From the NCBI GenBank assembly GCA_021818585.1, contig JAKATU010000058.1, positions 1-64,000 on the forward strand: a stretch of DNA of 64,000 nucleotides. Reading direction: 5' to 3'. The translations under genes were made by a program, and so were the position numbers. This DNA is from Acidobacteriota bacterium. Lineage in GTDB: Bacteria > Acidobacteriota > Terriglobia > Terriglobales > Acidobacteriaceae. Each line of letters begins with the position of its first letter. Position 1 is the stretch's first letter. This document shows positions 25,207 through 33,951 of this stretch, one piece after another. The notes under the pieces were generated by a model. That model was not told the origin of the DNA. It did no database searches and worked only from the letters and a program-made list of their open reading frames with translations.

Positions 25207-28200
25207 ATGTCGGAGCCGCGCGAACTCTTGGTGGGTTTACTTGACTACATCAAGGAACAAGCTAAAGTCATCGACCCGCGCGGATTCGTCCTCGGAGGCT
25301 CGGGAACATTCTTGCGTAAGCAGGGAGATGTTGCGGGTCTTCAAGGCGTTGAATTCGATCTGCGAGTAGAGTCGGATCACATCTGGATGCGTGTTTCCCG
25401 GCTGACGGCTGAACCTCCGCCGCCGATTCCAGAGAATTACAAAACGATCATCACCCTCAGTGCGAATCCAGACGGCCCTTTGCCTTCGCTGGACGAGCGC
25501 GTTCTTAATTGGGAACTGAATAGAGTCGTCCAGAAGCGTTTTGCAGACACGAGGATGGACGATCCAGACGTACAAGAAGAAATTCAGCGATTCCGCGCAA
25601 ATTGGTGGGATAAAGCTCGACGCGCGCTTGAATCCTATACTCTCACATGGAAGTCGTGGGCAAATGTCGAGCGCGAGCGCCGCAAAACCATTGCACTTTA
25701 TGGTGACCTCTTCGCCTTGATGCACCAGATTGAAGCCGAGCAAACCAATAAGCCGCAAGAACTGGTTTGGGGAATAGGAATCTCGACATGGCGGCTTGCC
25801 TATGAGAAGGGAAAATTTTCATACGAGTATCCACTCTTAACCCAAGCCATCGAAATCTCGCTGGATGAGAAGTCTATGGCTATTGAACTTCGCCCCCGTG
25901 CAACCGATACGCAGGTCGAGTTCGATGCCATTACCGCTTGTCATGTCGAGGGGGCAATCGAGGCTGAAAAATCGGTAATCGAGCATCTAAATAAACAAAA
26001 AGACCGGCCTGTCACGCCGTTTGATCCTGCCAGTTATTCAGATGTGCTTAAACTCATTGCGGCAAATCTTGACAGCGAGGGACTTTATAAGGAAGTCCTC
26101 CTGAAGGGCGAGCCCGTTCCCGCTGCTGGCGAACATCTGGTTGTGACTGATGCTTGGGTCTTGTTCAGTCGTCCGCGAACCGTAAACTTCCTCTTTGAAG
26201 ACCTAAAGCGCCTTGGGGAAAATCTCAACACTGGATGCGCCATTCCTGATGGGCCGATGGCTCTTGTCTCTGAACCATCGGACGAGCCACTGACATTTGA
26301 ATCCGTTAGCTTCCGGGGGATTTCCAGCCGTGGCGATACGGGAGGAAGTCATAAACCCCAAGAGCTATTCTTCCCTCTCCCGTATAACGAAGAGCAAGTT
26401 ACCATCGTCAAGAATCTTACGCACTCGGCTGGCGTGGCCGTGCAAGGACCGCCGGGGACCGGAAAGACGCACACGATTGCCAACATCATTTGCCACTATC
26501 TCGCCCAGGGTAAGCGGGTACTGGTGACCTCGCGCGGAGATGCTGCGCTCAATGTTCTACAAGACAAAATCCCCGATGAGGTCCGTTCGCTCACCGTAGC
26601 TCTGCTGGCCAGTGACCGCGAAGGGGTAAGGCAATTTCAGGCGTCTATCGAAACGATTCAGCATCGCGTATCACAGCTCAATCCCGAACTGACTATGCGG
26701 GAAATTGAGCGGTGCCAAAGTTCGATTGATCGAGCGCACGCCGAGCTATTGTCCATAGACCGGCGAATCAACGAAATTGCTCTGCACCAGCTTTCTGAGA
26801 TTGAAGTGGACGGCGTTCCGATGCGCGCACAGAAACTCGCTGAACTCGTCCAGAGTGGCAATGAATTGCACGGATGGTTTGATGACGCGGTTTCCCTCAT
26901 ACCCGACAATACGCCACCTTTCGACGAGAGCGAGGCCGGACGAATACGCCAAGCGAGGCGCACTCTTGGTACCGATCTTGTCTATGTTGATAAGCGTATC
27001 CCTTCGGCTGAGACTTTTCCGCCAGTTGCTGAGGTTTCACGCCTCCACGACTTGCTTGTCGAAAAGAGCAGGATTGAAGGCGAACTCCATAACGAAGAGC
27101 TGACGGCACTCAAGGCGTTTACGCCAAAGACGCTGGAAAATGCACGAGCATTTTTGCAGACCATTGATGGAGCCTTGGAACTCCTTGCGGACATAGAAGA
27201 AGCGGACGAAGAATGGCCGTTTACTCTCCGCGCCAAGTGTCAAAAGTCATCATTTATTAACGAACGGCGCGCTCTCGAAGGGCTACTCAGCGACTTGGAC
27301 GAGCTTGTGAACGCCCGCGCCGAATTCCTCATGCACCCCGTAAGCATTGCAGATGAGGCGTTCTCTAACCCGAAGTCCATCGAAGCTATCAAGAATGCAG
27401 CGAACACTGGAAAGCCTTTTGGCTTACTATCATTCGGCGCGGCAGATACAAAGCGGCACATTCAGGGTGTCAGAATCGACGGCAGATCACCAGCGAATGC
27501 TGAAGAGTGGGCGCACGTTCATAGATACGTGATTTTGCATGGCAGGGTACACGCGTTCTGTATCCGGTGGAACGGAGTTACGGAATTGTTGTCTCTTCCG
27601 CCCTTGGATGGCGGCTTGGCAGGTTTAAGACAAATCGTAGTCACGGCAACGCTCGCGCACAAAGCCCACCGGCTTGCTACGCACTATGATGCCTTGCTGT
27701 CTGCCCAGGCGTTGGATATGTTCACAGAACTGCCGGGCGAGATCTTAGGCGGCACACGCGCCGAACTCGATGCGCTACGCCAAAGGATCGTTCAAATTCT
27801 AACGCTTGATGAACTCTCCCAAGCGCCAATTCGACTTGCTCAACTTACCGAAAAGCTCGCTGGCTGCTCCGGGCCTGTAGTCAATGCGATACGCTCCTTT
27901 GTGGAGTCTTCACTCGGCAATGCGGACTTGTCGCATGCTTCAGTTGCATCGCAGTACACAGAATTGCTTGCCGAGTTGCGCCGTATCGCTAGCTTGGCCT
28001 CAGAGATTGGGCACATCCGCGAAGGCGCAAGTCGAATCGCGGAAGCCGGTGCGCCGAAACTTGCGGAGCGAGTGCGCACTGTTTCGATTGCGGCGTCCGG
28101 CGATGATGAAGTTTTCCCCGTCACTTGGCGTGAAGCATGGAACTGGGCGCGCATGAAAGAGCATCTTGACCGGATAGAAGGCCGAGCCGAATTGCGCAGT

Positions 28201-30126
28201 CTTGGGGAACGTAGAAGGGAGCTCGAAAAAGTTCTCTCTCGCTTTTATCGAGAAATGGTTGCCAAAGCAGCTTGGCTGGCTACCAAGAAGAACTCAACCT
28301 CCAAAATTCTTTCAGCCCTTACAGGCTATGCCATTGCGGTTCACAGAATTGGGCACGGATTTGGGCCAAACGCAACACGATACCGCCGAGAAGCACGGCA
28401 AGCTATGTTCGATGCCGCTGGTGCTGTCCCGTGCTGGATTATGAATCATTCACGCATCTCTGAGGCAATGCCCCCAGAAATCGGGAAATTCGACCTTGTA
28501 ATCGTAGATGAAGCCAGTCAATCAGACTTATGGGCTCTCCCTGCAATTCTCCGTGGCAAAAAAATTCTAGTTGTTGGCGACGATAAACAGGTATCGCCCG
28601 ATGGCAGCTTTATATCAGCGGCGAGAGTCCAAGAGCTGAAAGATCGATTTCTTTACAACCAACCATACAAAGAGGAAAAGACTCCCGAGAAGTCTCTGTA
28701 TGATCTGGCTTCGCGAGTATTCGCAGCGCATAAGGTTATGCTCCGTGAGCACTTTCGGTGCGTTCCGCCGATCATTGCCTATTCAAATCGAACTTTTTAC
28801 GCCGGGCCGGATGGCAAGGGAATGATTCAGCCACTTCGGATTCCGCGCGCTTCTGAACGTATTGAACCGCCACTGGTAGATATTTACGTTGCGGATGGAA
28901 CACGGGACACTCACGACTGCAACCGCCAAGAAGCCGAAGCGATTGCAGATGAGATTAATGCCATTCTCGCGGATAAAAATCTCAAGGGCAGAACTATCGG
29001 CGTCGTTTCATTGCTTGGAACCGAACAAGCAAAGCTGATTGATTCGGTGGTTACTAGAAAATGCGATGCAGGAGAGTTGCACAGACGAAAATTCTTGTGT
29101 GGGGATGCGCGAACGTTCCAAGGTAGTGAACGCAACATCATATTTTTGTCTTTAGTAGTTGATCCACGTAATTGTCATGCTCTTTCAGGGAATAAGTTCG
29201 ACCAACGATTCAACGTTGCCGCCAGTCGCGCTCAGGATCGAATGTATCTGGTCCGCTCAGTTCAACTGTCTGACCTCTCAGATAAGGACCTTCGCACAGG
29301 ACTGCTGACGCACTTTGACAATCCTCTGGTTGTTGATAAGGCAGAGGCAGAACTGCTTATCGACCGTTGCGAATCTGGATTTGAGAAGCAAGTCTATTCA
29401 GAACTCGTGTCCCGAAATTATCGCGTAACGCCGCAAGTTAAGACTGGCGCATATCGCATTGATATGGTTGTAGAGGGGCAAGGCGATCTTCGTTTAGCTA
29501 TAGAATGCGACGGAGACGAATTTCACGGACCTGATAGATGGCAGCACGATCTCAGTCGTCAGCGTGTGCTTGAACGCGCGGGCTGGATTTTCTGGCGCTG
29601 CTTCGCTTCTACTTGGGTGCTTCGCAAAGATGAGGTTATGGAGGAACTTGTCCAATTCCTCCACCGCATGGGGATTGAGCCATTAGGAGCAATCGAGACT
29701 GCTGCCCGTATTGTCGAGAAGCGCGTAATAAAAACCGAATCAGAAACGCTTGATGGGCAGGATGAACAATCTACTGACGCCTCCGTTTCAGAGGGCAGCG
29801 ATTCGGTACACAAGGTAGATCACGTGGGATTAGATATGCAGAAAAGTACCGTTGGATTGCCTCACGCCGATCAAGCAGCAAATATGACACTGACGAAGAC
29901 GGATGGAAATGGTGCGGAACTACGCTCTAGCAAATCGCACAAACACAAATCGCTACGGAGCGGCGATAAAGTCACTTACAGAACTAACAAAGGCAAGGAA
30001 CGCTCTGCAGTGATTGTTTGGACTGATGGCAAGCAAGTGAAGCTCGATGACAAAGGGGCTACAGTCAGTAAGAGCGTGGATGACATAATAACCGTCAGCA
30101 GCCTTGAATCAAACCTGCTGAATTGA
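25207..30126 (+). CDS. Giant SF1 helicase with C-terminal PD-(D/E)XK-like nuclease; probable defence protein
   Basis: The 1639-residue protein has an N-terminal region of unknown fold (1-400), then Walker A AVQGPPGTGKTHTIANII near 412. A helical, coiled-coil-like insert of almost 700 residues follows. Walker B VIVDEASQSDLWALP lies near 1100, GDDKQVSP near 1124 and FNVAASRAQDRMYLV near 1337. The nuclease (about 1390-1480) has SGFEKQVYSELV, RIDMVV and AIECDGDEFHGPDRWQHDL, matching MTES_1575/Vsr-like endonucleases. A small basic beta-rich domain ends it. The layout recalls the phage-defence protein Hhe (DUF4011-helicase-Vsr). The ATG at 25207 has GAGGCGAGC before it. It lies between the mob operon and ardC and is monocistronic. 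Confidence 0.88.
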   Translation: MSEPRELLVGLLDYIKEQAKVIDPRGFVLGGSGTFLRKQGDVAGLQGVEFDLRVESDHIWMRVSRLTAEPPPPIPENYKTIITLSANPDGPLPSLDERVLNWELNRVVQKRFADTRMDDPDVQEEIQRFRANWWDKARRALESYTLTWKSWANVERERRKTIALYGDLFALMHQIEAEQTNKPQELVWGIGISTWRLAYEKGKFSYEYPLLTQAIEISLDEKSMAIELRPRATDTQVEFDAITACHVEGAIEAEKSVIEHLNKQKDRPVTPFDPASYSDVLKLIAANLDSEGLYKEVLLKGEPVPAAGEHLVVTDAWVLFSRPRTVNFLFEDLKRLGENLNTGCAIPDGPMALVSEPSDEPLTFESVSFRGISSRGDTGGSHKPQELFFPLPYNEEQVTIVKNLTHSAGVAVQGPPGTGKTHTIANIICHYLAQGKRVLVTSRGDAALNVLQDKIPDEVRSLTVALLASDREGVRQFQASIETIQHRVSQLNPELTMREIERCQSSIDRAHAELLSIDRRINEIALHQLSEIEVDGVPMRAQKLAELVQSGNELHGWFDDAVSLIPDNTPPFDESEAGRIRQARRTLGTDLVYVDKRIPSAETFPPVAEVSRLHDLLVEKSRIEGELHNEELTALKAFTPKTLENARAFLQTIDGALELLADIEEADEEWPFTLRAKCQKSSFINERRALEGLLSDLDELVNARAEFLMHPVSIADEAFSNPKSIEAIKNAANTGKPFGLLSFGAADTKRHIQGVRIDGRSPANAEEWAHVHRYVILHGRVHAFCIRWNGVTELLSLPPLDGGLAGLRQIVVTATLAHKAHRLATHYDALLSAQALDMFTELPGEILGGTRAELDALRQRIVQILTLDELSQAPIRLAQLTEKLAGCSGPVVNAIRSFVESSLGNADLSHASVASQYTELLAELRRIASLASEIGHIREGASRIAEAGAPKLAERVRTVSIAASGDDEVFPVTWREAWNWARMKEHLDRIEGRAELRSLGERRRELEKVLSRFYREMVAKAAWLATKKNSTSKILSALTGYAIAVHRIGHGFGPNATRYRREARQAMFDAAGAVPCWIMNHSRISEAMPPEIGKFDLVIVDEASQSDLWALPAILRGKKILVVGDDKQVSPDGSFISAARVQELKDRFLYNQPYKEEKTPEKSLYDLASRVFAAHKVMLREHFRCVPPIIAYSNRTFYAGPDGKGMIQPLRIPRASERIEPPLVDIYVADGTRDTHDCNRQEAEAIADEINAILADKNLKGRTIGVVSLLGTEQAKLIDSVVTRKCDAGELHRRKFLCGDARTFQGSERNIIFLSLVVDPRNCHALSGNKFDQRFNVAASRAQDRMYLVRSVQLSDLSDKDLRTGLLTHFDNPLVVDKAEAELLIDRCESGFEKQVYSELVSRNYRVTPQVKTGAYRIDMVVEGQGDLRLAIECDGDEFHGPDRWQHDLSRQRVLERAGWIFWRCFASTWVLRKDEVMEELVQFLHRMGIEPLGAIETAARIVEKRVIKTESETLDGQDEQSTDASVSEGSDSVHKVDHVGLDMQKSTVGLPHADQAANMTLTKTDGNGAELRSSKSHKHKSLRSGDKVTYRTNKGKERSAVIVWTDGKQVKLDDKGATVSKSVDDIITVSSLESNLLN

Positions 30127-30143
30127 TGCTGGCATCAGCACTC

Positions 30144-30250
30144 CAGGCGTTTTTGGTTGTCTCGCTCTCTTCCTCAAAAGTGCTGCAAAGAATCAGGTCC
30201 ACGGCTCTCTGCGCGTTGGCGGCGGCATGAACGATGAAGCCGCTATCTGA
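30144..30250 (-). pseudogene. Truncated second copy of the ardC 3' end
   Basis: The stretch TCCACGGCTCTCTGCGCGTT followed by GGCGGCGGCATGAAC is repeated at about 30990-31030, inside the 3' end of ardC. Similarity extends on both sides (TTTTGGT, GTC, CTCAAA, GTGCTGC). Only about 100 bp of the gene's last codons are present, on the same strand as ardC. It is a remnant of a duplication or recombination that placed 30250-30950 between the copies. Confidence 0.75.
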
Positions 30251-30354
30251 TTCCGGAGCAAAAACAAATACAAAATAATATTCTTCGTTGTACCTTGAAG
30301 ATATCTACAACTTCATCCTTCAGGTCGTCCCCTCGTTCAAGGAGCAATCAAAAA

Positions 30355-30507
30355 ATGGCTATCAAAGTCCTGAACAAGCAACAACTTCTGGAGTATCAGA
30401 AGGCCCTACACAGGGATATGATCCGTTTGGAAACGAACCCCAATACTCCGAAAGAAGCTTTAGAAGCGAACCGATATATAGAGAACCTTCCGGAACACAA
30501 GAAGTAG
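30355..30507 (+). CDS. Small protein of 50 residues, unknown
   Basis: AAGGAG lies 10 nt before the ATG, one of the best ribosome-binding sites in the island. The product is MAIKVLNKQQLLEYQKALHR and a helical remainder ending PEHKK. No family is recognised. The stop is a TAG, and the same frame stays open for a further 139 codons (30508-30924) with protein-like composition at first. The gene may therefore be the 5' part of a longer gene split by an amber mutation. Confidence 0.55.
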   Translation: MAIKVLNKQQLLEYQKALHRDMIRLETNPNTPKEALEANRYIENLPEHKK

Positions 30508-30927
30508 CTTCAAAGACTACAGCAACAACAGAGCCAACGCCTTCTTTATACGGAAGAAGAAATTACCCACTGGGCATCATCGGAAGTCACAGCTCAGATT
30601 CACTACAGGGAACGCGCTTCACTGGGTAACCGAGAGTTTTTCGCACTCTCGATCTTCCCTGTAGCCGAGGAAGGTCGTTGGGTTGAGGTTGTTTGCCTCT
30701 TGCCCCGTGGGGCCAGTGGCAAAGCCGATCATGCGATGGCCGCGACTTCGGCCAGCCGGTTCATTTGCCGATACCGTTCCGTACCCCATTTCATTGCGGC
30801 TGATATCGCAGGCGAGCAGCCACCGGCATCAGCCAGCGATGCTGCGAGACCTTCCCCGTGTGCTGCGAACAGCGATGACGAACGACGTCGAACAAACCCG
30901 ACATATAGGCATCGTGGCATTGCTTAG
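30508..30927 (+). pseudogene. Open frame without a start, continuing the 50-residue gene
   Basis: In frame with 30355-30507 after its TAG. The translation includes LLYTEEEITHWASSEVTAQI, then HYRERASLGNREFFALSIFP and GRWVEVVCLLPRGASGKADH, which look like a genuine domain. Composition turns atypical after about 30750. No ATG or GTG with a ribosome-binding site opens it; a TTG at 30700 is late. It ends near the ardC stop on the other strand. Either a broken gene or a readthrough product. Confidence 0.35.
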
Positions 30928-31877
30928 AGATGAGCAGGGCCGGCGATTTTGGTCGTCTGCTGCTCTTGCTCAAAGGTGCTGCCGAGAATCAAGTCCACGG
31001 CTCTCTGCGCGTTGGCGGCGGCATGAACAATGAGGCGGTTATCTTCTTTCAGCCTGGCAATCCAATTCTGAATGTATGCGGTGGTGTTGCGGTCGGTGTG
31101 CTCGTTGGCGATACCGGCGATAGCGCAAAGGAAGGCTGCGCCCATCTCGGCAACCAATTCTTCTTTGCTGTAAAGCTCATCTCCAAAACGGTCGCCAAAG
31201 GTGCGATTCAGGCGACTTTCGTGCCCGGTGCTATGAATCAGCTCATGGAATAAGGTGCAGTAATAGTGGGGCGCATCCACAAAGCGGCTACGGGCGGGCA
31301 TGTGGACGGAATCAGTAGAGGGCCGGTAGTAAGCTCGGTACTCGGTGGGGCTACTCAGTTGCAGCGCTGGCCGATTCTCCCATCCACTCACGATGCTTTC
31401 GCAGATTTCATCTTCGTCGATCTCCGGCGCGATGCCCGGCTGCGAGATTTCAGGAAGCGTGAGGCCGTCGCACTGCTCCACGTTGAAAACCGTGTAGTGA
31501 CAAAGAACGAACGGCACGCGCTCATCTTCGCCCATTGCTTCCTCGTCCTTCTTTGCGTATTCGGGAAGCTGTTTATAGAAGACAATCTGCGTTCCGTGTT
31601 CGCCTTTGCGGACGTTGCCTTCCAATGCCTGCGCCTGCTTGAACGTAAGCCAGAATGGGGAATTGTATTCGCTCGACCAAAGCAACAGAACATTGATGCC
31701 ACGGTAGGGCTTGCCGGTGTAGAAGTTACGCGGGAATGGACCGCCTGCAAAGTGCGGAGTCTTCCACGGTTTCTCCCACGGAATCACGCCAGCTTTGAGA
31801 CTGGCAATGATGCGTTCGGTAACTGTCTGGTAGATGCTGGGCCTGCTGGCTGTATTGCGATGATTGCGGTGTGCCAT
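30924..31877 (-). CDS. ardC: ArdC-like antirestriction protein
   Basis: ArdC proteins are carried by conjugative elements and protect incoming single-stranded DNA from host restriction. The 317-residue product has the N-terminal ssDNA-binding domain (VTERIIASLKAGVIPWEKPW, then GKPYRGINVLLLW) and a C-terminal metallopeptidase-like domain with the zinc motif FHELIHSTGHESRL. KEELVAEMGAAFLC supplies the third ligand region. The ATG at 31877 has AGGAG upstream; the frame also reaches an ATG at 31982 inside the upstream inverted repeat. A truncated copy lies at 30144-30250. Confidence 0.93.
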   Translation of the reverse strand: MAHRNHRNTASRPSIYQTVTERIIASLKAGVIPWEKPWKTPHFAGGPFPRNFYTGKPYRGINVLLLWSSEYNSPFWLTFKQAQALEGNVRKGEHGTQIVFYKQLPEYAKKDEEAMGEDERVPFVLCHYTVFNVEQCDGLTLPEISQPGIAPEIDEDEICESIVSGWENRPALQLSSPTEYRAYYRPSTDSVHMPARSRFVDAPHYYCTLFHELIHSTGHESRLNRTFGDRFGDELYSKEELVAEMGAAFLCAIAGIANEHTDRNTTAYIQNWIARLKEDNRLIVHAAANAQRAVDLILGSTFEQEQQTTKIAGPAHL

Positions 31878-31966
31878 GACGTTTCGCTCTCCTGTAGTGC
31901 CCGCATGGGGCGAGATTCTGAAGGAGGGCATTTCGCCTTTGGCTCTCAACCAAATTTCTTTTATTG

Positions 31967-32117
31967 AGTGCCCCCGCTTCATGTCTTTGCGGCAGGCAGG
32001 GGCGAGGCGGGTTCAGTCAATGCCGCGCGTCTTTCTGCGCGTTCATCGAAGCGCCAGCGAAGAGCATTGACGGGTTCCGACCGGCTCTGCCATAAAGCCG
32101 CATGAAGCGGGGGCGCT
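31967..32117. repeat. Nested inverted repeats upstream of ardC
   Basis: The outer arms 31967-31995 and 32087-32117 are inverted copies sharing CATGAAGCGGGGGC and CTGCC. Inner arms GTCAATGC (32016-32023) and GCATTGAC (32064-32071) are perfect. Inside them CGCGC/GCGCG pair again. Single-stranded DNA here could fold into one long hairpin. No convincing gene is seen in 31878-32513; two open frames over the repeats lack ribosome-binding sites. Confidence 0.6.
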
Positions 32118-32434
32118 GGATGAAAGAAGAAATTTCGGTCTACTTCCGCATGGCTTTCAGGGCCGGCGTTGCGGGCAGGAACAGGCCCGCATGGTTGGGG
32201 AGCGGAAAACGCCGCAGTCTGGCGGTTGCAGCGCGGGAAGGGCGGAGCACCCTTCCCTGAGACAACGATGCTCTGGTACATCCCGGATAGGAAGGAGAAT
32301 AGGCCGCTCCATACTTTAGGAAATGGGACTGGTGTCGCTAATAAGAAAGACCGCGAACATGGTCCGTCACAAAATGGCCGAAGCGCCCCGGGAGCAAGTT
32401 GTCTTTTGATTCGTAGTTACGGTCGAATTTGATC

Positions 32435-32490
32435 ACGTCACAGTACGTCACAGTTTGGGCGTATCATCAGGTGTGCCGTAAGGTGTGCCA
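32435..32490. repeat. Short direct repeats, possible integrase or regulator sites
   Basis: ACGTCACAGT occurs twice in tandem at about 32436-32455. AGGTGTGCC occurs twice at 32469-32477 and 32481-32489. They lie just upstream of the 63-residue gene. Their spacing suggests protein binding; the purpose is unknown. Confidence 0.4.
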
Positions 32491-32513
32491 CAGAATGGAG
32501 TACTATTTGGGGC

Positions 32514-32705
32514 ATGGAAACTGCCGACAGTCCTCGCCGCCAATTGCACAACTTAATCACGGGGCTTGATCTCTCCATCGGACGACTTCAAAAGAGAAAT
32601 AAGAAAGGTTATCGTCCAAGCATTAAGGAGCTTGAAAAGCTCATGGACATCAGTGATGCCCTGAAGGTGGTTGAACCAAAGCTGCGAAACGCTCCCCGAA
32701 TTTGA
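32514..32705 (+). CDS. Small protein of 63 residues, unknown
   Basis: The product is basic and helical: QLHNLITGLDLSIGRLQKRN then SIKELEKLMDISDALKVVEP. No domain is recognised. GGAG lies 13 nt before the ATG and GGGGC immediately before it. It precedes the 104-residue membrane protein by 24 nt on the same strand and may be co-transcribed with it. Confidence 0.5.
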   Translation: METADSPRRQLHNLITGLDLSIGRLQKRNKKGYRPSIKELEKLMDISDALKVVEPKLRNAPRI

Positions 32706-32729
32706 AGCCGCGCCTACGGAAGATAACGC

Positions 32730-33044
32730 ATGAAGAACCAAAGACTTTTGGGCACCTTCCTCCGCAAAGGGATTGTGATCGGAGTCGTTTCCTTCATCGT
32801 TGCAATAGTTGTATTCAACGTTTTCTATCCGCGTTCCCCTGATGTGATATTGCCTGTATGGGGAATTGCAGCGTTCTTGGGGATCTGCGGAACAGTTGGA
32901 ACCCAGAGAGATGCGTCTGACGCTGAACCTCCAAAGCCGTCTCCGGAAGACTTTGCTAGACGTGCAGGCTGGGAAGCTAGCTATTTAGGAATCGTGATGC
33001 TCATAATTCTCATCCTCTGGGCATGCTGGGAGCGAACACACTAA
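32730..33044 (+). CDS. Small membrane protein of 104 residues, unknown
   Basis: Three hydrophobic segments are visible: GIVIGVVSFIVAIVVFNVFY, VWGIAAFLGICGTVG and YLGIVMLIILILWACW. A short charged loop lies between the second and third. No family is recognised. It lies between small genes of the mobile element and has lower GC than the core. Confidence 0.55.
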   Translation: MKNQRLLGTFLRKGIVIGVVSFIVAIVVFNVFYPRSPDVILPVWGIAAFLGICGTVGTQRDASDAEPPKPSPEDFARRAGWEASYLGIVMLIILILWACWERTH

Positions 33045-33243
33045 ATCTTCGCCACAACAGCATGCGGCCCAGGTCCGCAATCTCCTGCGCCCAACCCTCT
33101 GCGCGCATGGCTTGGTACTCCTGCGGCTCTGTCTCATTCTCAAACTCAACAAGGTGGTCACCGGAGCCTTGCGTCACAGTCCACGCACTTCAGGGTCACA
33201 ATCTGTTTCCGCTTCTTGGCGAGCACATGGTACCTTCCAGGTC

Positions 33244-33936
33244 ATGAACTGCGAGCGGGCAATACTCCACTACCTGTCGAAGGCATTCGCCCCTGACTAT
33301 TTGTCCAATTGGGTACTCGCTGCGATTGCATTTGTCACCGCCATTGTGGCGATTTGGACACTCCTCAGTATCAAGGAACAGGTGAAATCAGGGCGGGATG
33401 CAGCAGAAGCCGCTCGCCTTAATGCGCAAGCTGTGATCAACATTGAGCGCCCTTGGATAGACGTGCGTGTGACTAAGGAATTTATCGGACCAACAGAACA
33501 ATTTGAGGTGGGAAACGAGTATTTTTCCATATCTCTTGAGAACAGAGGCAGGACGGCGGCGGAGATCACCGCTCACTCCTTCATTCCTGAAATATTTGTT
33601 GTGGCTCATGACTCGGAGATGCCGGTAAGACCCGACGATTCTTATACTGTGAAGCGAACCACTCCTTGGATCATTGTTGCCGGTGGGCATTCGGAGGCTC
33701 AGGGGTTCAGCTTTACGAGTGTAGAGATTGAAGATCGTTGTCAGAAACAATTCGGCAGAGGGCCTACTGATAACGATCGAATCTATGTGTTCGGAACCGT
33801 TCGTTATCGCGACCTGATTGCTGATGCCAAGACCGCAGACCGTGAAACCCACTGGTGTTATTTGTGCTCATATCGCCCTAATGGACAAAGCTACGTGATC
33901 CGCAGCGGACCTGAAGGCTATAACAGTTTTAGCTAG
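33244..33936 (+). CDS. Membrane-anchored protein of unknown function
   Basis: The roughly 230-residue protein has one N-terminal transmembrane helix (WVLAAIAFVTAIVAIWTLLS), then a coil (SIKEQVKSGRDAAEAARLNA) and a soluble beta-rich domain starting ERPWIDVRVTKEFIGP. Proteins of this layout are common in integrated elements and have no assigned role. The ATG at 33244 puts the helix near the N-terminus; the frame is open further upstream (33112) without a ribosome-binding site. It is convergent with the next gene, 15 nt away. Confidence 0.6.
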   Translation: MNCERAILHYLSKAFAPDYLSNWVLAAIAFVTAIVAIWTLLSIKEQVKSGRDAAEAARLNAQAVINIERPWIDVRVTKEFIGPTEQFEVGNEYFSISLENRGRTAAEITAHSFIPEIFVVAHDSEMPVRPDDSYTVKRTTPWIIVAGGHSEAQGFSFTSVEIEDRCQKQFGRGPTDNDRIYVFGTVRYRDLIADAKTADRETHWCYLCSYRPNGQSYVIRSGPEGYNSFS

Positions 33937-33951
33937 ACTCGGTTCACCCCC

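Noticed and set aside
30729-30920. A 63-codon minus-strand frame after ardC
   Set aside because: Overlaps the plus-strand open frame and lacks a convincing start; neither strand could be decided, so no gene was called.
32102-32260. A plus-strand 52-codon frame beginning MKRGRWMKEEIS
   Set aside because: Its start resembles the ardC upstream frame only because both lie in the arms of the inverted repeat; no ribosome-binding site.
31979-32281. A 100-codon minus-strand frame over the inverted repeats upstream of ardC
   Set aside because: No ribosome-binding site and biased composition; the palindromic DNA explains the open frame better.
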